64,000 bases of DNA, from positions 186,001 through 250,000 of the forward strand of contig CAWELU010000006.1 in NCBI GenBank assembly GCA_963809965.1, in the 5' to 3' direction. Both the position numbers and the translations under genes were made by a program. This stretch comes from CAIWHR01 sp963809965 (lineage in GTDB: Bacteria; Pseudomonadota; Gammaproteobacteria; Burkholderiales; Casimicrobiaceae). Positions 46,656 through 56,691 of the stretch are shown here, in pieces. The notes beneath the pieces were generated by a model. It saw only the letters and a list, made by a program, of their open reading frames with translations, was not told the DNA's origin and ran no database searches. Positions within the stretch are counted from its first letter, which is position 1, and each line of letters begins with the position of its first letter.

Positions 46656-47793
46656 TGGCGGAGCTCGCCGCCGACGCGGGAGGCCGGACGGGCAGCGCGG
46701 AAGAGCGGATCGCCGTCGCCACGCAATGGCAGCTCATGTGGTGGCGCTTCCGCAAGCACAAGCTCGCCGTCGGCGGAACGATCGTGCTTGTCGCTGTTCT
46801 ATCGTGGTCGCGCTCTTCGCCGACTTCTTCGCCTATGCGGATCCTCAGGAATCGGACGCCCAGCGGTCGCTCATGGCGCCCCAGCCGATCCACTGGTTCG
46901 ACGAGGGGCGGCTTCGAGCCCGTACGTCTATGCGCTCGAAGGGAACGCGCGACCCCCTGACGTTCAAGCGGGTCTATGTTCCCGACACGAGCACAGAAGA
47001 TACCGATCACGTTCTTCGGCCGGGGCGAGCCCTACGACTTGCTGGGCTTCATCCCGACCGACCGCCATCTTTTCGCCGTGGAGGATGCCAAGGCATGCAG
47101 AGTCGCTCTTCCTGATGGGAACGGACATGCAGGGACGCGATCTGTGGTCGCGGCTCATGTACGCAACGCAGACGTCGATGACGATCGGCCTCGTCAGCGT
47201 GGCGTTGAGTCTCGTGCTGGGCGTCGTCCTGGGCGGCATCTCCGGCTATTTCGGCGGCGTGATCGATACGGTCATCCAGCGCATCATCGAGATCCTGCGC
47301 TCGATCCCGACGATTCCCCTCTGGATGGGCCTCGCCGCGGCCCTTCCGGCAGACTGGAGCGTCGTGCAGGTCTACTTCGCCATCACGATCATCATTTCCC
47401 TGATCGGCTGGACCGAGCTCGCGCGGGTCGTTCGCGGGAGGTTCATCTCGCTCAAGGAGGAGGACTTCGTCATGGCGGCCGAGCTCGTCGGCTGCAGCAA
47501 GTCGCGGATCATCTTCCGCCACATGGTGCCGTCGTTCATCAGCCACATCATCGCGGCGACGACGCTCGCGATCCCGGCGATCATCATCAGCGAGACCTCG
47601 CTTTCGCTTCCTCGGTCTCGGGCTGCGGCCGCCGGCGATCAGCTGGGGCGTGCTGCTCCAGGATGCGCAGAACATCCAGGCGCTGGTCATCTCTCCGTGG
47701 CTGCTCATCCCGTCCTTTCCCGTCATCGTTTCGGTCCTCGCGTTCAATTTCATGGGCGACGGCATTCGCGACGCGGCGGATCCGTACCTGTAG
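46655..47793 (+). pseudogene. ABC transporter permease, OppC/DppC type, broken by several frameshifts
   Basis: Pieces in all three frames join to one OppC-like protein. It starts TQWQLMWWRFRKHKLAVGG, continues IVVALFADFFAYADPQESDA, FKRVYVPDTS, ITFFGRGEPYDLLGFIPTD, then the main domain FLMGTDMQGRDLWSRLMYAT, and ends LAFNFMGDGIRDAADPYL at 47793. At least six small indels are needed, most of them between 46795 and 47105 and one near 47610. The residues between breaks are conserved, so the gene itself may be intact in the organism. If the lesions are real, the transporter is dead. Confidence 0.65.
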
Positions 47794-47807
47794 GGACGCG
47801 ACTGATC

Positions 47808-48812
47808 ATGCAGAAGGAAAGCAAGCCTCTTCTTTCGGTGAGGAACCTCAAGACGAGCTTCTTTCAGGACGAGGGAACGACCAAAGCCGTCGACGGCGCT
47901 TCGTTCGAGGTCTTCCCGGGAAAGACGCTTGGCATCGTCGGCGAGAGCGGCTGCGGAAAGAGCGTCACGGCGCAGTCGATCCTGCGGATCGTCGATCGTC
48001 CCGGTCGAATCGTCGAGGGCGAGATCGTTCTGACTCGCGCGGACGGATCCGAACTCGACGTCGTCAAGCTCAAGGCCGACAGCCGGGAGATGCGCTCGAT
48101 TCGAGGGGGGGATATCGGTCTCATCTTTCAGGAGCCCATGACCTCGTTCAGTCCCGTTCACACGGTCGGCGCGCAGATCATCGAGGCGGTGCTGCCTCCA
48201 CAATGCGGTCAGCAAGAAGGAGGCGAGACGCCGGGGAATCGAAGCGTTGCGCAGCGTCGGCATCCCGAAGCCGGAACGGCGCATCGACGAATACTCCTTC
48301 GAATTGAGCGGCGGGCTCCGGCAGCGGGCGATGATCGCGGTCGCTCTGTCCTGTGATCCGCGCCTCCTCATCGCCGACGAGCCCACGACGGCCCTGGACG
48401 TCACCACCCAGGCGCAGATCCTCGATCTCCTGCGGCAAGATTCAGCAGGAACGGGGAATGGCCATCATGCTCATCACGCACAACCTCGGCGTGGTCGCGG
48501 AGATGGCCGACGACGTGGTCGTCATGTACCTGGGCCGGGTGGTCGAAGAAGGAAAGGTCGACGACATCTTTCACGATCCGAAGCATCCCTATACGAAGGC
48601 ACTGCTGCAGTCCATTCCAAGCATCGAATCCGCGCCGAGGGTGAAGCTCCCGACCATCAGCGGGTCGATTCCCCACCCGTTCAACCGGCCGCCGGGCTGT
48701 CCCTTCCATCCCCGGTGTGTTTCCTTCATAGCCGGGCCGCTGCGACACGGAGGAACCGCTTCTACTGCCTGTCGGGGACGGAAGAAAGGCCAGCTGTTTT
48801 CTCTACCAATGA
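47808..48812 (+). CDS. oligo ABC transporter ATP-binding protein, OppD/DppD type (three frameshifts)
   Basis: The Walker A motif GESGCGKSVTAQSILRIVD is intact near residue 45. The signature FELSGGLRQRAMI and Walker B PRLLIADEPTTALDV are in a second frame after an extra base near 48195. A third frame after 48435 gives the H-loop MLITHNLGVVAEMADDVV, and a last one near 48738 gives the C-terminal oligopeptide extension ending FLYQ. Repaired length is about 333 residues. Confidence 0.7.
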
Positions 48813-48828
48813 CCAGAAGCGGACGACA

Positions 48829-49888
48829 ATGAGGAGTGGCGACGCCGGATCGGGAAAGTCCGTGCTCCTCGATGTCAAGGGGCTCAAGAAGTATTTCCCG
48901 ATTCGAAGGGGGCTTCTCCAGAAGACCGTCGGCCATGTGAAGGCGGTGGACGACGTGACCTTCTTCCTCAATCGAGGAGAGACGCTATCGCTCGTCGGAG
49001 AGAGCGGCTGCGGAAAAACGACGACTTCCCGCTGCATTCTGCGGGCCATCGCCCCGACGGCCGGTCAAGTCCTGCTTTCGGACAACGGTGAAGTCGTGGA
49101 TGTGGCAACCGTTCCGAAGAGCAGGCTCCGGTCCCTTCGGCGCCAGATGCAGATGATCTTTCAGGACCCGTTCTCGTCCCTGAATCCGCGCATGACACTG
49201 TTGGACATCGTGGGAGAGCCCCTCCTTGTTCACGGCGAAGGCAACCCGCAAGAACGGACCGACAGGGTCGTGGAGCTCCTTCGCCTCGTCGGCCTGCGGC
49301 CGGAATACATGCGGCGCTACCCTCATGCCTTCTCGGGCGGCCAACGCCAACGCATCGGCATTGCCCGGGCCCTTGCCCTGAATCCCCGTCTGGTCGTTGC
49401 GGACGAACCGGTCTCCGCCCTCGACGTGTCGGTCCAGGCACAGATACTCAACCTCCTCCTCGATCTTCAGGAACGACTCGGGCTTACCTATCTGTTCGTC
49501 GCGCACGACCTCAGTGTCGTCAAGCACATCAGCGAGCGGGTCGCGGTGATGTACGTCGGCAGGATCGTGGAGACCGCGCCCACCGAGGAACTGTTCGCGT
49601 GGCCGAAGCATCCGTATACCGAGGCCCTCTTGTCGGCGGTCCCCAAACCGGATCCGCGCCTTCGCTCCGAACGCATCGTTCTCCAGGGCGAGGTCGCCGA
49701 CCCGGCCAATACGCCGCCGGGTTGTCATTTCCATCCCCGGTGCCAGTATGCGCAGGCGGTCTGCCGGGAGAAGTCGCCCGGTACAGGAGGAGATCGCCCC
49801 CGGCCACTTCGTGAGCTGTCATCGAGCGACGGAGCTCTCGCTGCGCGGCGTCGCGGGCGGGAAATCCCTCAAAGAGGTCTTCCCCTGA
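48829..49888 (+). CDS. oligo ABC transporter ATP-binding protein, OppF/DppF type (one frameshift near the end)
   Basis: The Walker A motif GESGCGKTTTSRC, Q-loop FQDPFSSLNPRM, signature AFSGGQRQRIGIARAL and Walker B LVVADEPVSALD are all in one frame. The C-terminal Cys-rich extension (PPGCHFHPRCQYAQAVCREK) loses frame near 49785. The next frame ends ATELSLRGVAGG and then KEVFP at 49888. It pairs with the OppD-type protein to power import. Confidence 0.8.
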
Positions 49889-50032
49889 CGGAATCGCCGG
49901 TCTTGTGTCACGTTCAAGATCACGGCCTTGAAGTCGTGACTTGGGACCCGCTCAGCCGCGCCTCGCTTCCAATCACGCGTTGCACGTATCGATACGCAGC
50001 GGGATTCTGGTCGAGATGAGAGGAGAATCTGA

Positions 50033-51595
50033 ATGAACGGCGCCCAATCCCTGGTCAAGACCCTGTGCAATTGCGGCGTCGATGTCTGCTTCGGCAATCC
50101 CGGAACGTCCGAGATGCATTTCGTCGCGGCGCTCGATTCCGTGCCCGAGATGCGCGCGGTGCTCTGCCTGTTCGAAGGCGTGGTCACCGGCGCCGCCGAC
50201 GGCTATGGGCGCGTCGCAGGCAAGCCCGCGGCGACGCTGCTGCACCTCGGCCCGGGCCTCGCCAACGGCCTCGCCAACCTGCACAACGCGCGTCGCGCGA
50301 GCACGCCCATCGTCAATGTGATCGGCGATCACGCCACGTACCACCTGCAGTACGACGCGCTGCTCACCTCCGACATCGTCGGCTTCGCGCGCCCCGTTTC
50401 AGCGTGGATTCACGAGTCGAAGAACGCTCAATCCGTTGCGAGTGATGCCGCGCGCGCCGTACAGGCGGCCCGCTCCGCCCCCGGCGGCATCGCCAGTCTG
50501 ATCCTGCCAGCCGACACGGCGTGGAATCCGGCCGAACGCGCCGCGCAAATGCTCCCCGACATCGGCCCGGCCAAGGTGGGTCAAGAGGCAATCGAAGGCG
50601 TCGCCAAGCTGCTCGGCGAGGGGGCTGCCGCGGGCAAGAAGAGCGCGCTGCTCCTGCGCGGTTCGGCCTTGCACGGCGTCGGCCTGGAAGCCGCCGGCCG
50701 CGTGCAGGCCAAGACTGGCGCGCGCCTCATCTGCGACACCTTCGCGCCGCATGCCGAGCTGGGCGCCGGGCGCGTGCCCGTCGAGCGCATCCCCTACTTT
50801 GCCGAGCAGATCGTCGACTTCCTCAAGGGTACCGACCAGATCGTCCTCGTCGGCAGCAAGCCGCCGGTGTCCTTCTTCGCCTACCCGGGCAAGCCGAGCT
50901 GGTGCGCGCCCGAATCGACCGTCTTCAGCTACCTCGCGCAGCCGCACGAGGACGCGGCGCAGGCGCTGACGGGCCTGGCCGATGCGCTGGGCGCGCCGGC
51001 CAGGTCGCCGCTCCGTTTACCGCTGGCGCTGCCCGGCCTGCCCACAGGAGCGCTCACGGCCATGAGCGCGGCTCAGGTCATCGCCGAACTGACCCCCGAG
51101 AACGTCATCTTCGCGGAAGAGGCAACCACCTCCTGCTTCCCGCTGCTGATGAACCTGGCCCGCGCGCGCCCGCACACCCACCTGCCGCTGACGGGCGGCG
51201 CGATCGGCGAGGGCCTGCCGCTGGCCGTAGGCGCGGCCGTCGCGGCGCCCGAGCGCAAGGTCGTCTGCCCGACGGGCGATGGCGGTGCCGCGATGACGAT
51301 GCAGGCGCTGTGGACGATGGCGCGCGAGAATCTCGACATCACCACCGTCATCTACAACAACAGCTCCTACGCCATTCTCAACATCGAGTTGCAGCGCACC
51401 GGTGCCACCGCCATCGGCGCCGGGCCCAAGGCGATGGCGATGCTCGACCTGCACAATCCGAGCATTCGCTGGACCCAAATCGCCCAGGGACTGGGCGTCG
51501 AGGCCAGCCGCGCGACGACGGCCGAAGAATTCGCCGACCAGTACGGCGCGGCAATGAAGACGCGCGGCCCACGCCTGATCGAAGCGATGATCTGA
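50033..51595 (+). CDS. thiamine-diphosphate enzyme, acetolactate synthase / benzoylformate decarboxylase-like
   Basis: 520 residues. The N-terminal domain has the cofactor-activating Glu in CLFEGVVTGAADGYGRVAG. The C-terminal domain has the ThDP-binding motif GDGGAAMTMQALWTMARENL ending in YNNSSYAILN. The central domain is the NAD-like third domain of the family. Family members include acetolactate synthase large subunits and aromatic 2-oxoacid decarboxylases (MdlC). The sequence does not decide between them; there is no small regulatory subunit gene next to it. An AGGAG site precedes the ATG. Confidence 0.82.
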   Translation: MNGAQSLVKTLCNCGVDVCFGNPGTSEMHFVAALDSVPEMRAVLCLFEGVVTGAADGYGRVAGKPAATLLHLGPGLANGLANLHNARRASTPIVNVIGDHATYHLQYDALLTSDIVGFARPVSAWIHESKNAQSVASDAARAVQAARSAPGGIASLILPADTAWNPAERAAQMLPDIGPAKVGQEAIEGVAKLLGEGAAAGKKSALLLRGSALHGVGLEAAGRVQAKTGARLICDTFAPHAELGAGRVPVERIPYFAEQIVDFLKGTDQIVLVGSKPPVSFFAYPGKPSWCAPESTVFSYLAQPHEDAAQALTGLADALGAPARSPLRLPLALPGLPTGALTAMSAAQVIAELTPENVIFAEEATTSCFPLLMNLARARPHTHLPLTGGAIGEGLPLAVGAAVAAPERKVVCPTGDGGAAMTMQALWTMARENLDITTVIYNNSSYAILNIELQRTGATAIGAGPKAMAMLDLHNPSIRWTQIAQGLGVEASRATTAEEFADQYGAAMKTRGPRLIEAMI

Positions 51596-51818
51596 GGCGA
51601 CGACGATCGGAAATTCCCGGTACTCCGGACATTCGAGAGGCCGTCACTTCCTCCCTTGTGCAGCAAATACGCGAAGTATCGACCGCTCAGAGCGCGGTCC
51701 CCGTTCGACTCGAGTCGGACATTCGGAGGTGGACTGAATGTAGACTAGGGTTGCCACAGGCGCCCCGCGCGCCGATCCCGGTGCTTACGCAATGTCATAG
51801 CAACCAAAGGGGGAGCGA

Positions 51819-52802
51819 ATGAACAGGCGCGACACGTTACTTGCGCTGGCTGCGCTAGGCACTTCCCCGCTTCTCTGCAGCGCGCAGCAGCCGCCAATGC
51901 CGGTGATTGGATTACTCGGCAGCGAATCGCTTGACCTTTGGGCGAGTCGTATGCGTGCGTTCCATGAGGGCCTGAGCGAAACGGGGTACATCGACGGCCG
52001 AAACGTGGCAATCGAATATCGCTGGGCAGAGGGCCGCAATGATCGATTGCCAGCACTGGCCGCGGATCTGGTTCGTCGTCGGGTGACTGTGATTGCCGCG
52101 CCCGGCAGCACTCCTGCAACACTTGCGGCACGAGCGGCAACCTCGGCGATTCCGATCATCTTCTGGATAGGAACCGACCCGATCGAGCTTGGAATTGTCG
52201 CCAACATGAACCGGCCGGAAGGCAATCTCACCGGCATAACCACTTTGAATCATAAATTGGTGGCTAAGCGCGTGGAACTAATGCACGAAGTCGTACCCGG
52301 GGCGAGGTCCATCGCCTTGCTGGTTAATCCGACCAGTCCAAACCTCACCAAGACCGCGATTGAAGATGCGCAGGCGGCGGCTCGTAGCCTTTCGCTGGAA
52401 CTCCATATACTGAATGCCAGTACCGAACCTGACTTCGATGCAGTCTTCGCAAGACTGATCCAGTTGCGAGCGGGCGGGCTCGTGATCGGCACCGATGCAT
52501 TCTTCACTAGCCGGCTGGAAAAACTCGCCGCACTGGCAATCCGTCACGGGGTACCCACGGTCTACCACTTTCGCGAGTTCACCGCCGCTGGCGGCCTGAT
52601 CAGTTACGGAGGCAGCATTACCGATGCGTTCCGTGAGACTGGCGTCTACACCGGCCGCATTCTCAGGGGCGAGAAGCCTGCGAACCTGCCAATCCAGCAG
52701 GTTACCAAAGTCGATCTTTACATCAACTTGAAGACCGCAAAGGCGCTCGGCATCAACGTCCCCAACGCGCTGATCGTGCGCGCGGACGAGGTAATCGAGT
52801 GA
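51819..52802 (+). CDS. PF04392-type ABC transporter substrate-binding protein (copy 5)
   Basis: 327 residues from ATG 51819 after GGGGGAG. The signal peptide (RRDTLLALAALGTSPLLCSA) has a twin-Arg-like start. Mature landmarks are FHEGLSETGYIDGRNVAIEY, MNRPEGNLTGITTLNHKLV, FREFTAAGGLISYGGS and the tail YINLKTAKALGINVPNALIV. It has no partner permease or ATPase. It lies upstream of the convergent tRNA-Pro gene. Confidence 0.85.
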   Translation: MNRRDTLLALAALGTSPLLCSAQQPPMPVIGLLGSESLDLWASRMRAFHEGLSETGYIDGRNVAIEYRWAEGRNDRLPALAADLVRRRVTVIAAPGSTPATLAARAATSAIPIIFWIGTDPIELGIVANMNRPEGNLTGITTLNHKLVAKRVELMHEVVPGARSIALLVNPTSPNLTKTAIEDAQAAARSLSLELHILNASTEPDFDAVFARLIQLRAGGLVIGTDAFFTSRLEKLAALAIRHGVPTVYHFREFTAAGGLISYGGSITDAFRETGVYTGRILRGEKPANLPIQQVTKVDLYINLKTAKALGINVPNALIVRADEVIE

Positions 52803-52870
52803 CCGCCATTGGCAACGGGTTCAACTGATCTCCGATGCGTCGGAGAACACCAGAACGCGACCGAGTTTTC

Positions 52871-52947
<77 letters not shown>

Positions 52948-53048
52948 CCGGTCCGAATTATGCCCGTCCGCCGCGATTGGCGGCAAACCGGTGCACCGTT
53001 CGCCGCTCCGTGCGCCGAGCCTGCGCTCAAGCCCGCAGGCTTCTTCGC

Positions 53049-53270
53049 TCAGCACGCCCGCGCCTCGAACCCGGCACCCTCGATCGCCGCGACGATCGCC
53101 GCGGGTCCGGTTGCGGCCGCGTCGAACTCGACCGTGGCGGCCTTCTTCTCCAGCGACACGTCGACCTTGTGCACGCCGGTGAGCCGGGATACCGCACCGG
53201 TGACGCTCTTCACGCACCCGCCGCAATGCATGCCCTCGACGGCAAATTCCTGACTGATGATCGCGCTCAT
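53049..53270 (-). CDS. copZ: copper chaperone, heavy-metal-associated domain protein
   Basis: 73 residues, a single HMA domain with the metal motif GMHCGGCVKSV. It is a cytoplasmic Cu(I) carrier. The ATG overlaps the stop of the upstream copper ATPase gene by ATGA (53267-53270), so the two are translated together. A closely related HMA domain opens the ATPase. Confidence 0.88.
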   Translation of the reverse strand: MSAIISQEFAVEGMHCGGCVKSVTGAVSRLTGVHKVDVSLEKKAATVEFDAAATGPAAIVAAIEGAGFEARAC

Positions 53271-55516
53271 GGAATCTCTTCCTTGACAGTGGGTTGAATC
53301 GGTGTAGGCCGAGGCCCGGTCGATACGGGGGCGGGCGCGAGTGGCGGACGCCAGCGCTTGAGCAGCAGCGCATTGCTGACGACGGAGACGGAACTGGCGG
53401 CCATCGCCGCCCCCGCAATCACCGGCGAGAGCAGACCGAACGCCGCGAGGGGGATGCCGAGCACATTGTAGACGAACGCGAAGAACAGGTTCTGCCGGAT
53501 CTTGCGGAGTGTCGCGCGCGAAAGATCGATCGCCGCAGCAACGGCGTTGAGGTCGTTGCGCAGCAGTGTCACGTCGGCTGCCGAAAGCGCACTGCCTGCG
53601 CCGGCGCCCATCGCGAACGAGACGTCGGCCTGCGCGAGCGCCGGCGCATCGTTGACGCCGTCGCCGACCATCCCGACCGCGCGCCCATGCTTCTGCAACT
53701 CGCCGATGAACGCTCGCTTGTCTTGCGGCAGTTGTTCGGCGCGCCAGTTGTCGATGCCGGCGGCCTTCGCAATCGCCGCAGCCGGCGCCGGATGGTCGCC
53801 GGTCAGCATCGTCACCGCGACGCCCTCTTCCTGCAACGCAATCACCGCTGCCGCCGCATTCGGGCGCAGTGTATCGGCCAGGGTGATCCAGCCGACGAGT
53901 TTCGTTCCCTCGGCAACGCCAACGATGGTCTGTCCCGCGACTTGCACCTGTGCAAGCGCCGCATCGTCGATGAGCACGCCGGATTCGGCCAGGAACGCAG
54001 GCGATCCCAGACGGATCTCCTGCGCACCGTTCTCTCCGGAAACACCGCGCCCCGGACGCACCTGGACATTCCCGACCGGCAGCTGCCGCAACTCGAATTC
54101 GTCGGCGCGCTTCACGATCGCCCGGGCGAGCGGGTGTGTCGCACCCTGCTCGAGCGAGGACGCCAGCAGCAGGAGTTCGTTCGCCGTGAAGCCGCTCGCC
54201 GGGTGAATACCGGCCACACTCGGCGCGCCCAAAGTGAGAGTTCCGGTCTTGTCGACGACCAGCGTATCGATCTTCTCGGCGCGTTCGAGCGCCTCGGCAT
54301 TCTTGATCAGGATGCCCGCCTGCGCACCGCGACCGACTCCGACCATCAGCGCCGTGGGCGTCGCGAGTCCGAGCGCGCAGGGACACGCGATGACCAGGAC
54401 CGCCGTCGCGCGCATGAGCGCCGCGACCCAATCGCCCAGAATGAGGCCGTTGCCGACGAGGGTCAGCGCTGCGATCACGAGCACCGCCGGAACGAAGCGC
54501 GCGGAAACCCGGTCGGCCAGGCGCTGTACCGGCGCCTTCGATCCCTGCGCCGCAGCGACCTGGCGAACGATCGCGGCGAGGAGCGTTGCCTGGCCCACCG
54601 CGCTTGCCTGGCAACGCAGCGGGCCCGACTCGTTGACCGTTCCCGCCAGCACGAGATCGCCGGGGCGCTTCGGCACGGGTTGGCTCTCGCCCGTCAGCAT
54701 CGCTTCGTTGACCGCCGACTCGCCATCGAGCACGCGTCCGTCGACCGCGACGCTGCCGCCGGCGCGGACAAGGTAGATGTCGCCGGGGTGTACGGACGCG
54801 AGCGGCACCTCCAGCGTCTGGCCGTCGCGTTCCCGCAGGACCGTCGGCGGCTGCAACTTGAGCAGGTCACGAATCGCGGCGGCCGTACGTGCCTTCGCCC
54901 GGCCCTCGAGCAGCTTGCCGAGCAGCACCAGCGTGATCACGATCGCACTCGCCTCGAAGTACACGTGCTGGCCGGGCATGGGCAAGAGCCACACGGCGAG
55001 GCTGAACGCGAACGCCGCGGTCGTTCCCAGCGCGACCAGAACGTCCATGTTCGCCGCACCGCCGCGCAGCGCCTTCCACGAGCCGGCGTAGAAGCGCGCA
55101 CCGGCGACGAATTGCACGGGCGCGGCCAGCGCGAACTGGAGCCACACGGCCATCTCCGTCTCATGCCGGCCCGTTGCGAGAAAGACCATCTGCCCGACGA
55201 ACGGCGCCGTGAGCAGCGCGGCGAAGGCAAAAACCGAGAGCTCGCGCAGGTACCGCCGCCCCTCGCGCTGCGCTTCCTGCTCCGGCTGCGCGAACGGGTC
55301 GACTGCCGGGGCGGCATCGTAGCCGGCCTTGCGTACCACCTCGATCAGCGTTTGCGGCGTCGCCTTGCCCGGGTCGAACTCGACGTGGGCGGTTTCCGTC
55401 GCAAAATTGACCGCCGCGCTGACCCCGTCGGCGCGGTTCAATACCTTCTCGATCCGCGCCGCGCAGGCGGCGCAGGTCATTCCGGTGAGCTGAAGGTCGA
55501 GCGCACGGACGTCCAT
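53267..55516 (-). CDS. copA: copper-translocating P1B-type ATPase
   Basis: 749 residues. An N-terminal HMA domain carries LTGMTCAACAARIEKVL. The membrane domain has the transport motif VIACPCALGLATPTALMVG. The phosphorylation loop is DKTGTLTLGAPS, the actuator loop LTGESQPVPKRPGD, and the hinge MVGDGVNDAPALAQADVSFA. These identify a Cu+ (or Ag+) exporter. It is followed by copZ with overlapping codons. There is no visible CueR-type regulator next to it in the window. Confidence 0.92.
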   Translation of the reverse strand: MDVRALDLQLTGMTCAACAARIEKVLNRADGVSAAVNFATETAHVEFDPGKATPQTLIEVVRKAGYDAAPAVDPFAQPEQEAQREGRRYLRELSVFAFAALLTAPFVGQMVFLATGRHETEMAVWLQFALAAPVQFVAGARFYAGSWKALRGGAANMDVLVALGTTAAFAFSLAVWLLPMPGQHVYFEASAIVITLVLLGKLLEGRAKARTAAAIRDLLKLQPPTVLRERDGQTLEVPLASVHPGDIYLVRAGGSVAVDGRVLDGESAVNEAMLTGESQPVPKRPGDLVLAGTVNESGPLRCQASAVGQATLLAAIVRQVAAAQGSKAPVQRLADRVSARFVPAVLVIAALTLVGNGLILGDWVAALMRATAVLVIACPCALGLATPTALMVGVGRGAQAGILIKNAEALERAEKIDTLVVDKTGTLTLGAPSVAGIHPASGFTANELLLLASSLEQGATHPLARAIVKRADEFELRQLPVGNVQVRPGRGVSGENGAQEIRLGSPAFLAESGVLIDDAALAQVQVAGQTIVGVAEGTKLVGWITLADTLRPNAAAAVIALQEEGVAVTMLTGDHPAPAAAIAKAAGIDNWRAEQLPQDKRAFIGELQKHGRAVGMVGDGVNDAPALAQADVSFAMGAGAGSALSAADVTLLRNDLNAVAAAIDLSRATLRKIRQNLFFAFVYNVLGIPLAAFGLLSPVIAGAAMAASSVSVVSNALLLKRWRPPLAPAPVSTGPRPTPIQPTVKEEIP

Positions 55517-55591
55517 GGCGGGTTACTGGTGGTCGCTACGCAACGTGGTGCCGATTCTGGCGGATTGCAACCGGGGCCGCCTTGTGCCGCG

Positions 55592-56605
55592 TCAAGCCCC
55601 CATGGAAAAGAAGCGGTCGACGCACGCGATGGCCCGGTCGACGTCGGCGCGCGCCACATCGAGATGCGTGCACCAGCGCTGCCGCGCCGCCCCGTAGGGC
55701 GACACGCCTTCTGCGGCGAGATGCGCTGCAAGCGCGGAAGCAATTTCCCCGGCGACGTCGACGAATACCATGTTCGTCTGCGGCGGCGCGACCCGCAGTG
55801 CCGGGTGCTTCGCAAGACCCTGCGCGAGACGTGCCGCATTTTCGTGATCTTCGGCGAGCCGCGGAATGTGATGGGCGATCGCATACCGGCCTGCCGCCGC
55901 GAGAATCCCTGCCTGCCGCATCCCGCCCCCCAGCATCTTGCGCCAGCGGCGCGCCGCCTTGATGAAATCGCGGCCGCCGCAAAGCACCGATCCGACGGGT
56001 GCACCGAGCCCCTTCGACAGGCACACCGACACCGAGTCGAATCCTTCCGCAATCACCTTAGGTTGGACCCCCTGCTTCACCGCCGCGTTCCACAATCGCG
56101 CGCCGTCGAGGTGCATCGCCAGCCCGTGCCGATCGGCAAGCTCGCGCACGGCCTGCGTGTACCCCGAGGGCAGCACGCGGCCGCCGATCGTGTTTTCGAG
56201 GGCAACGAGGCGCGTCTTCGCGAAATGCGAATCGTCAGGCTTGATCGCCGCCTCGATCGCGGGAAGCGGGAGCGTGCCGTCGGCTGCGTTGTCCAGCGGC
56301 TGCGGCTGCACGCTGCCGAGCACCGCACCGCCGCCCGCTTCCATGCGATAGGTGTGCGCCTCCTGGCCGACGATGACTTCGTCGCCGCGCGCGCAGTGTG
56401 TCATCACGCCGATCAGGTTCGATTGGGTCCCCGACGGGACAAAGAGCGCCGCCTCGAACCCCAGCAGCGCCGCCACCTCGGCCTCGAGCGCGTTGACGCT
56501 CGGATCGTCGCCAAACACGTCGTCGCCGACCAGCGCGGCGGCCATCGCCGCGCGCATCGCGGCGGTCGGACGGGTCACGGTATCGCTGCGGAAATCGGTC
56601 GCCAT
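55592..56605 (-). CDS. ltaE: low-specificity L-threonine aldolase
   Basis: 337 residues, PLP fold type I. Start DFRSDTVTRPTAAMRAAMAA, AGDDVFGDDPSV-like region, and the PLP lysine in VCLSKGLGAPVGSVLCGG. The Asp that holds the pyridine nitrogen is in HLDGARLWNA. The enzyme splits L-threonine and L-allo-threonine to glycine and acetaldehyde. It is a monocistronic unit between copA and lysS. Confidence 0.9.
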   Translation of the reverse strand: MATDFRSDTVTRPTAAMRAAMAAALVGDDVFGDDPSVNALEAEVAALLGFEAALFVPSGTQSNLIGVMTHCARGDEVIVGQEAHTYRMEAGGGAVLGSVQPQPLDNAADGTLPLPAIEAAIKPDDSHFAKTRLVALENTIGGRVLPSGYTQAVRELADRHGLAMHLDGARLWNAAVKQGVQPKVIAEGFDSVSVCLSKGLGAPVGSVLCGGRDFIKAARRWRKMLGGGMRQAGILAAAGRYAIAHHIPRLAEDHENAARLAQGLAKHPALRVAPPQTNMVFVDVAGEIASALAAHLAAEGVSPYGAARQRWCTHLDVARADVDRAIACVDRFFSMGA

Positions 56606-56691
56606 GTCAGCACCCGCCCGGCCGTCCGAAGGGTACTGACTTCGCGCCCTCGGGGGGCAGCGAACGTAGTGAGCGTGGGGGTCGTTTCATA

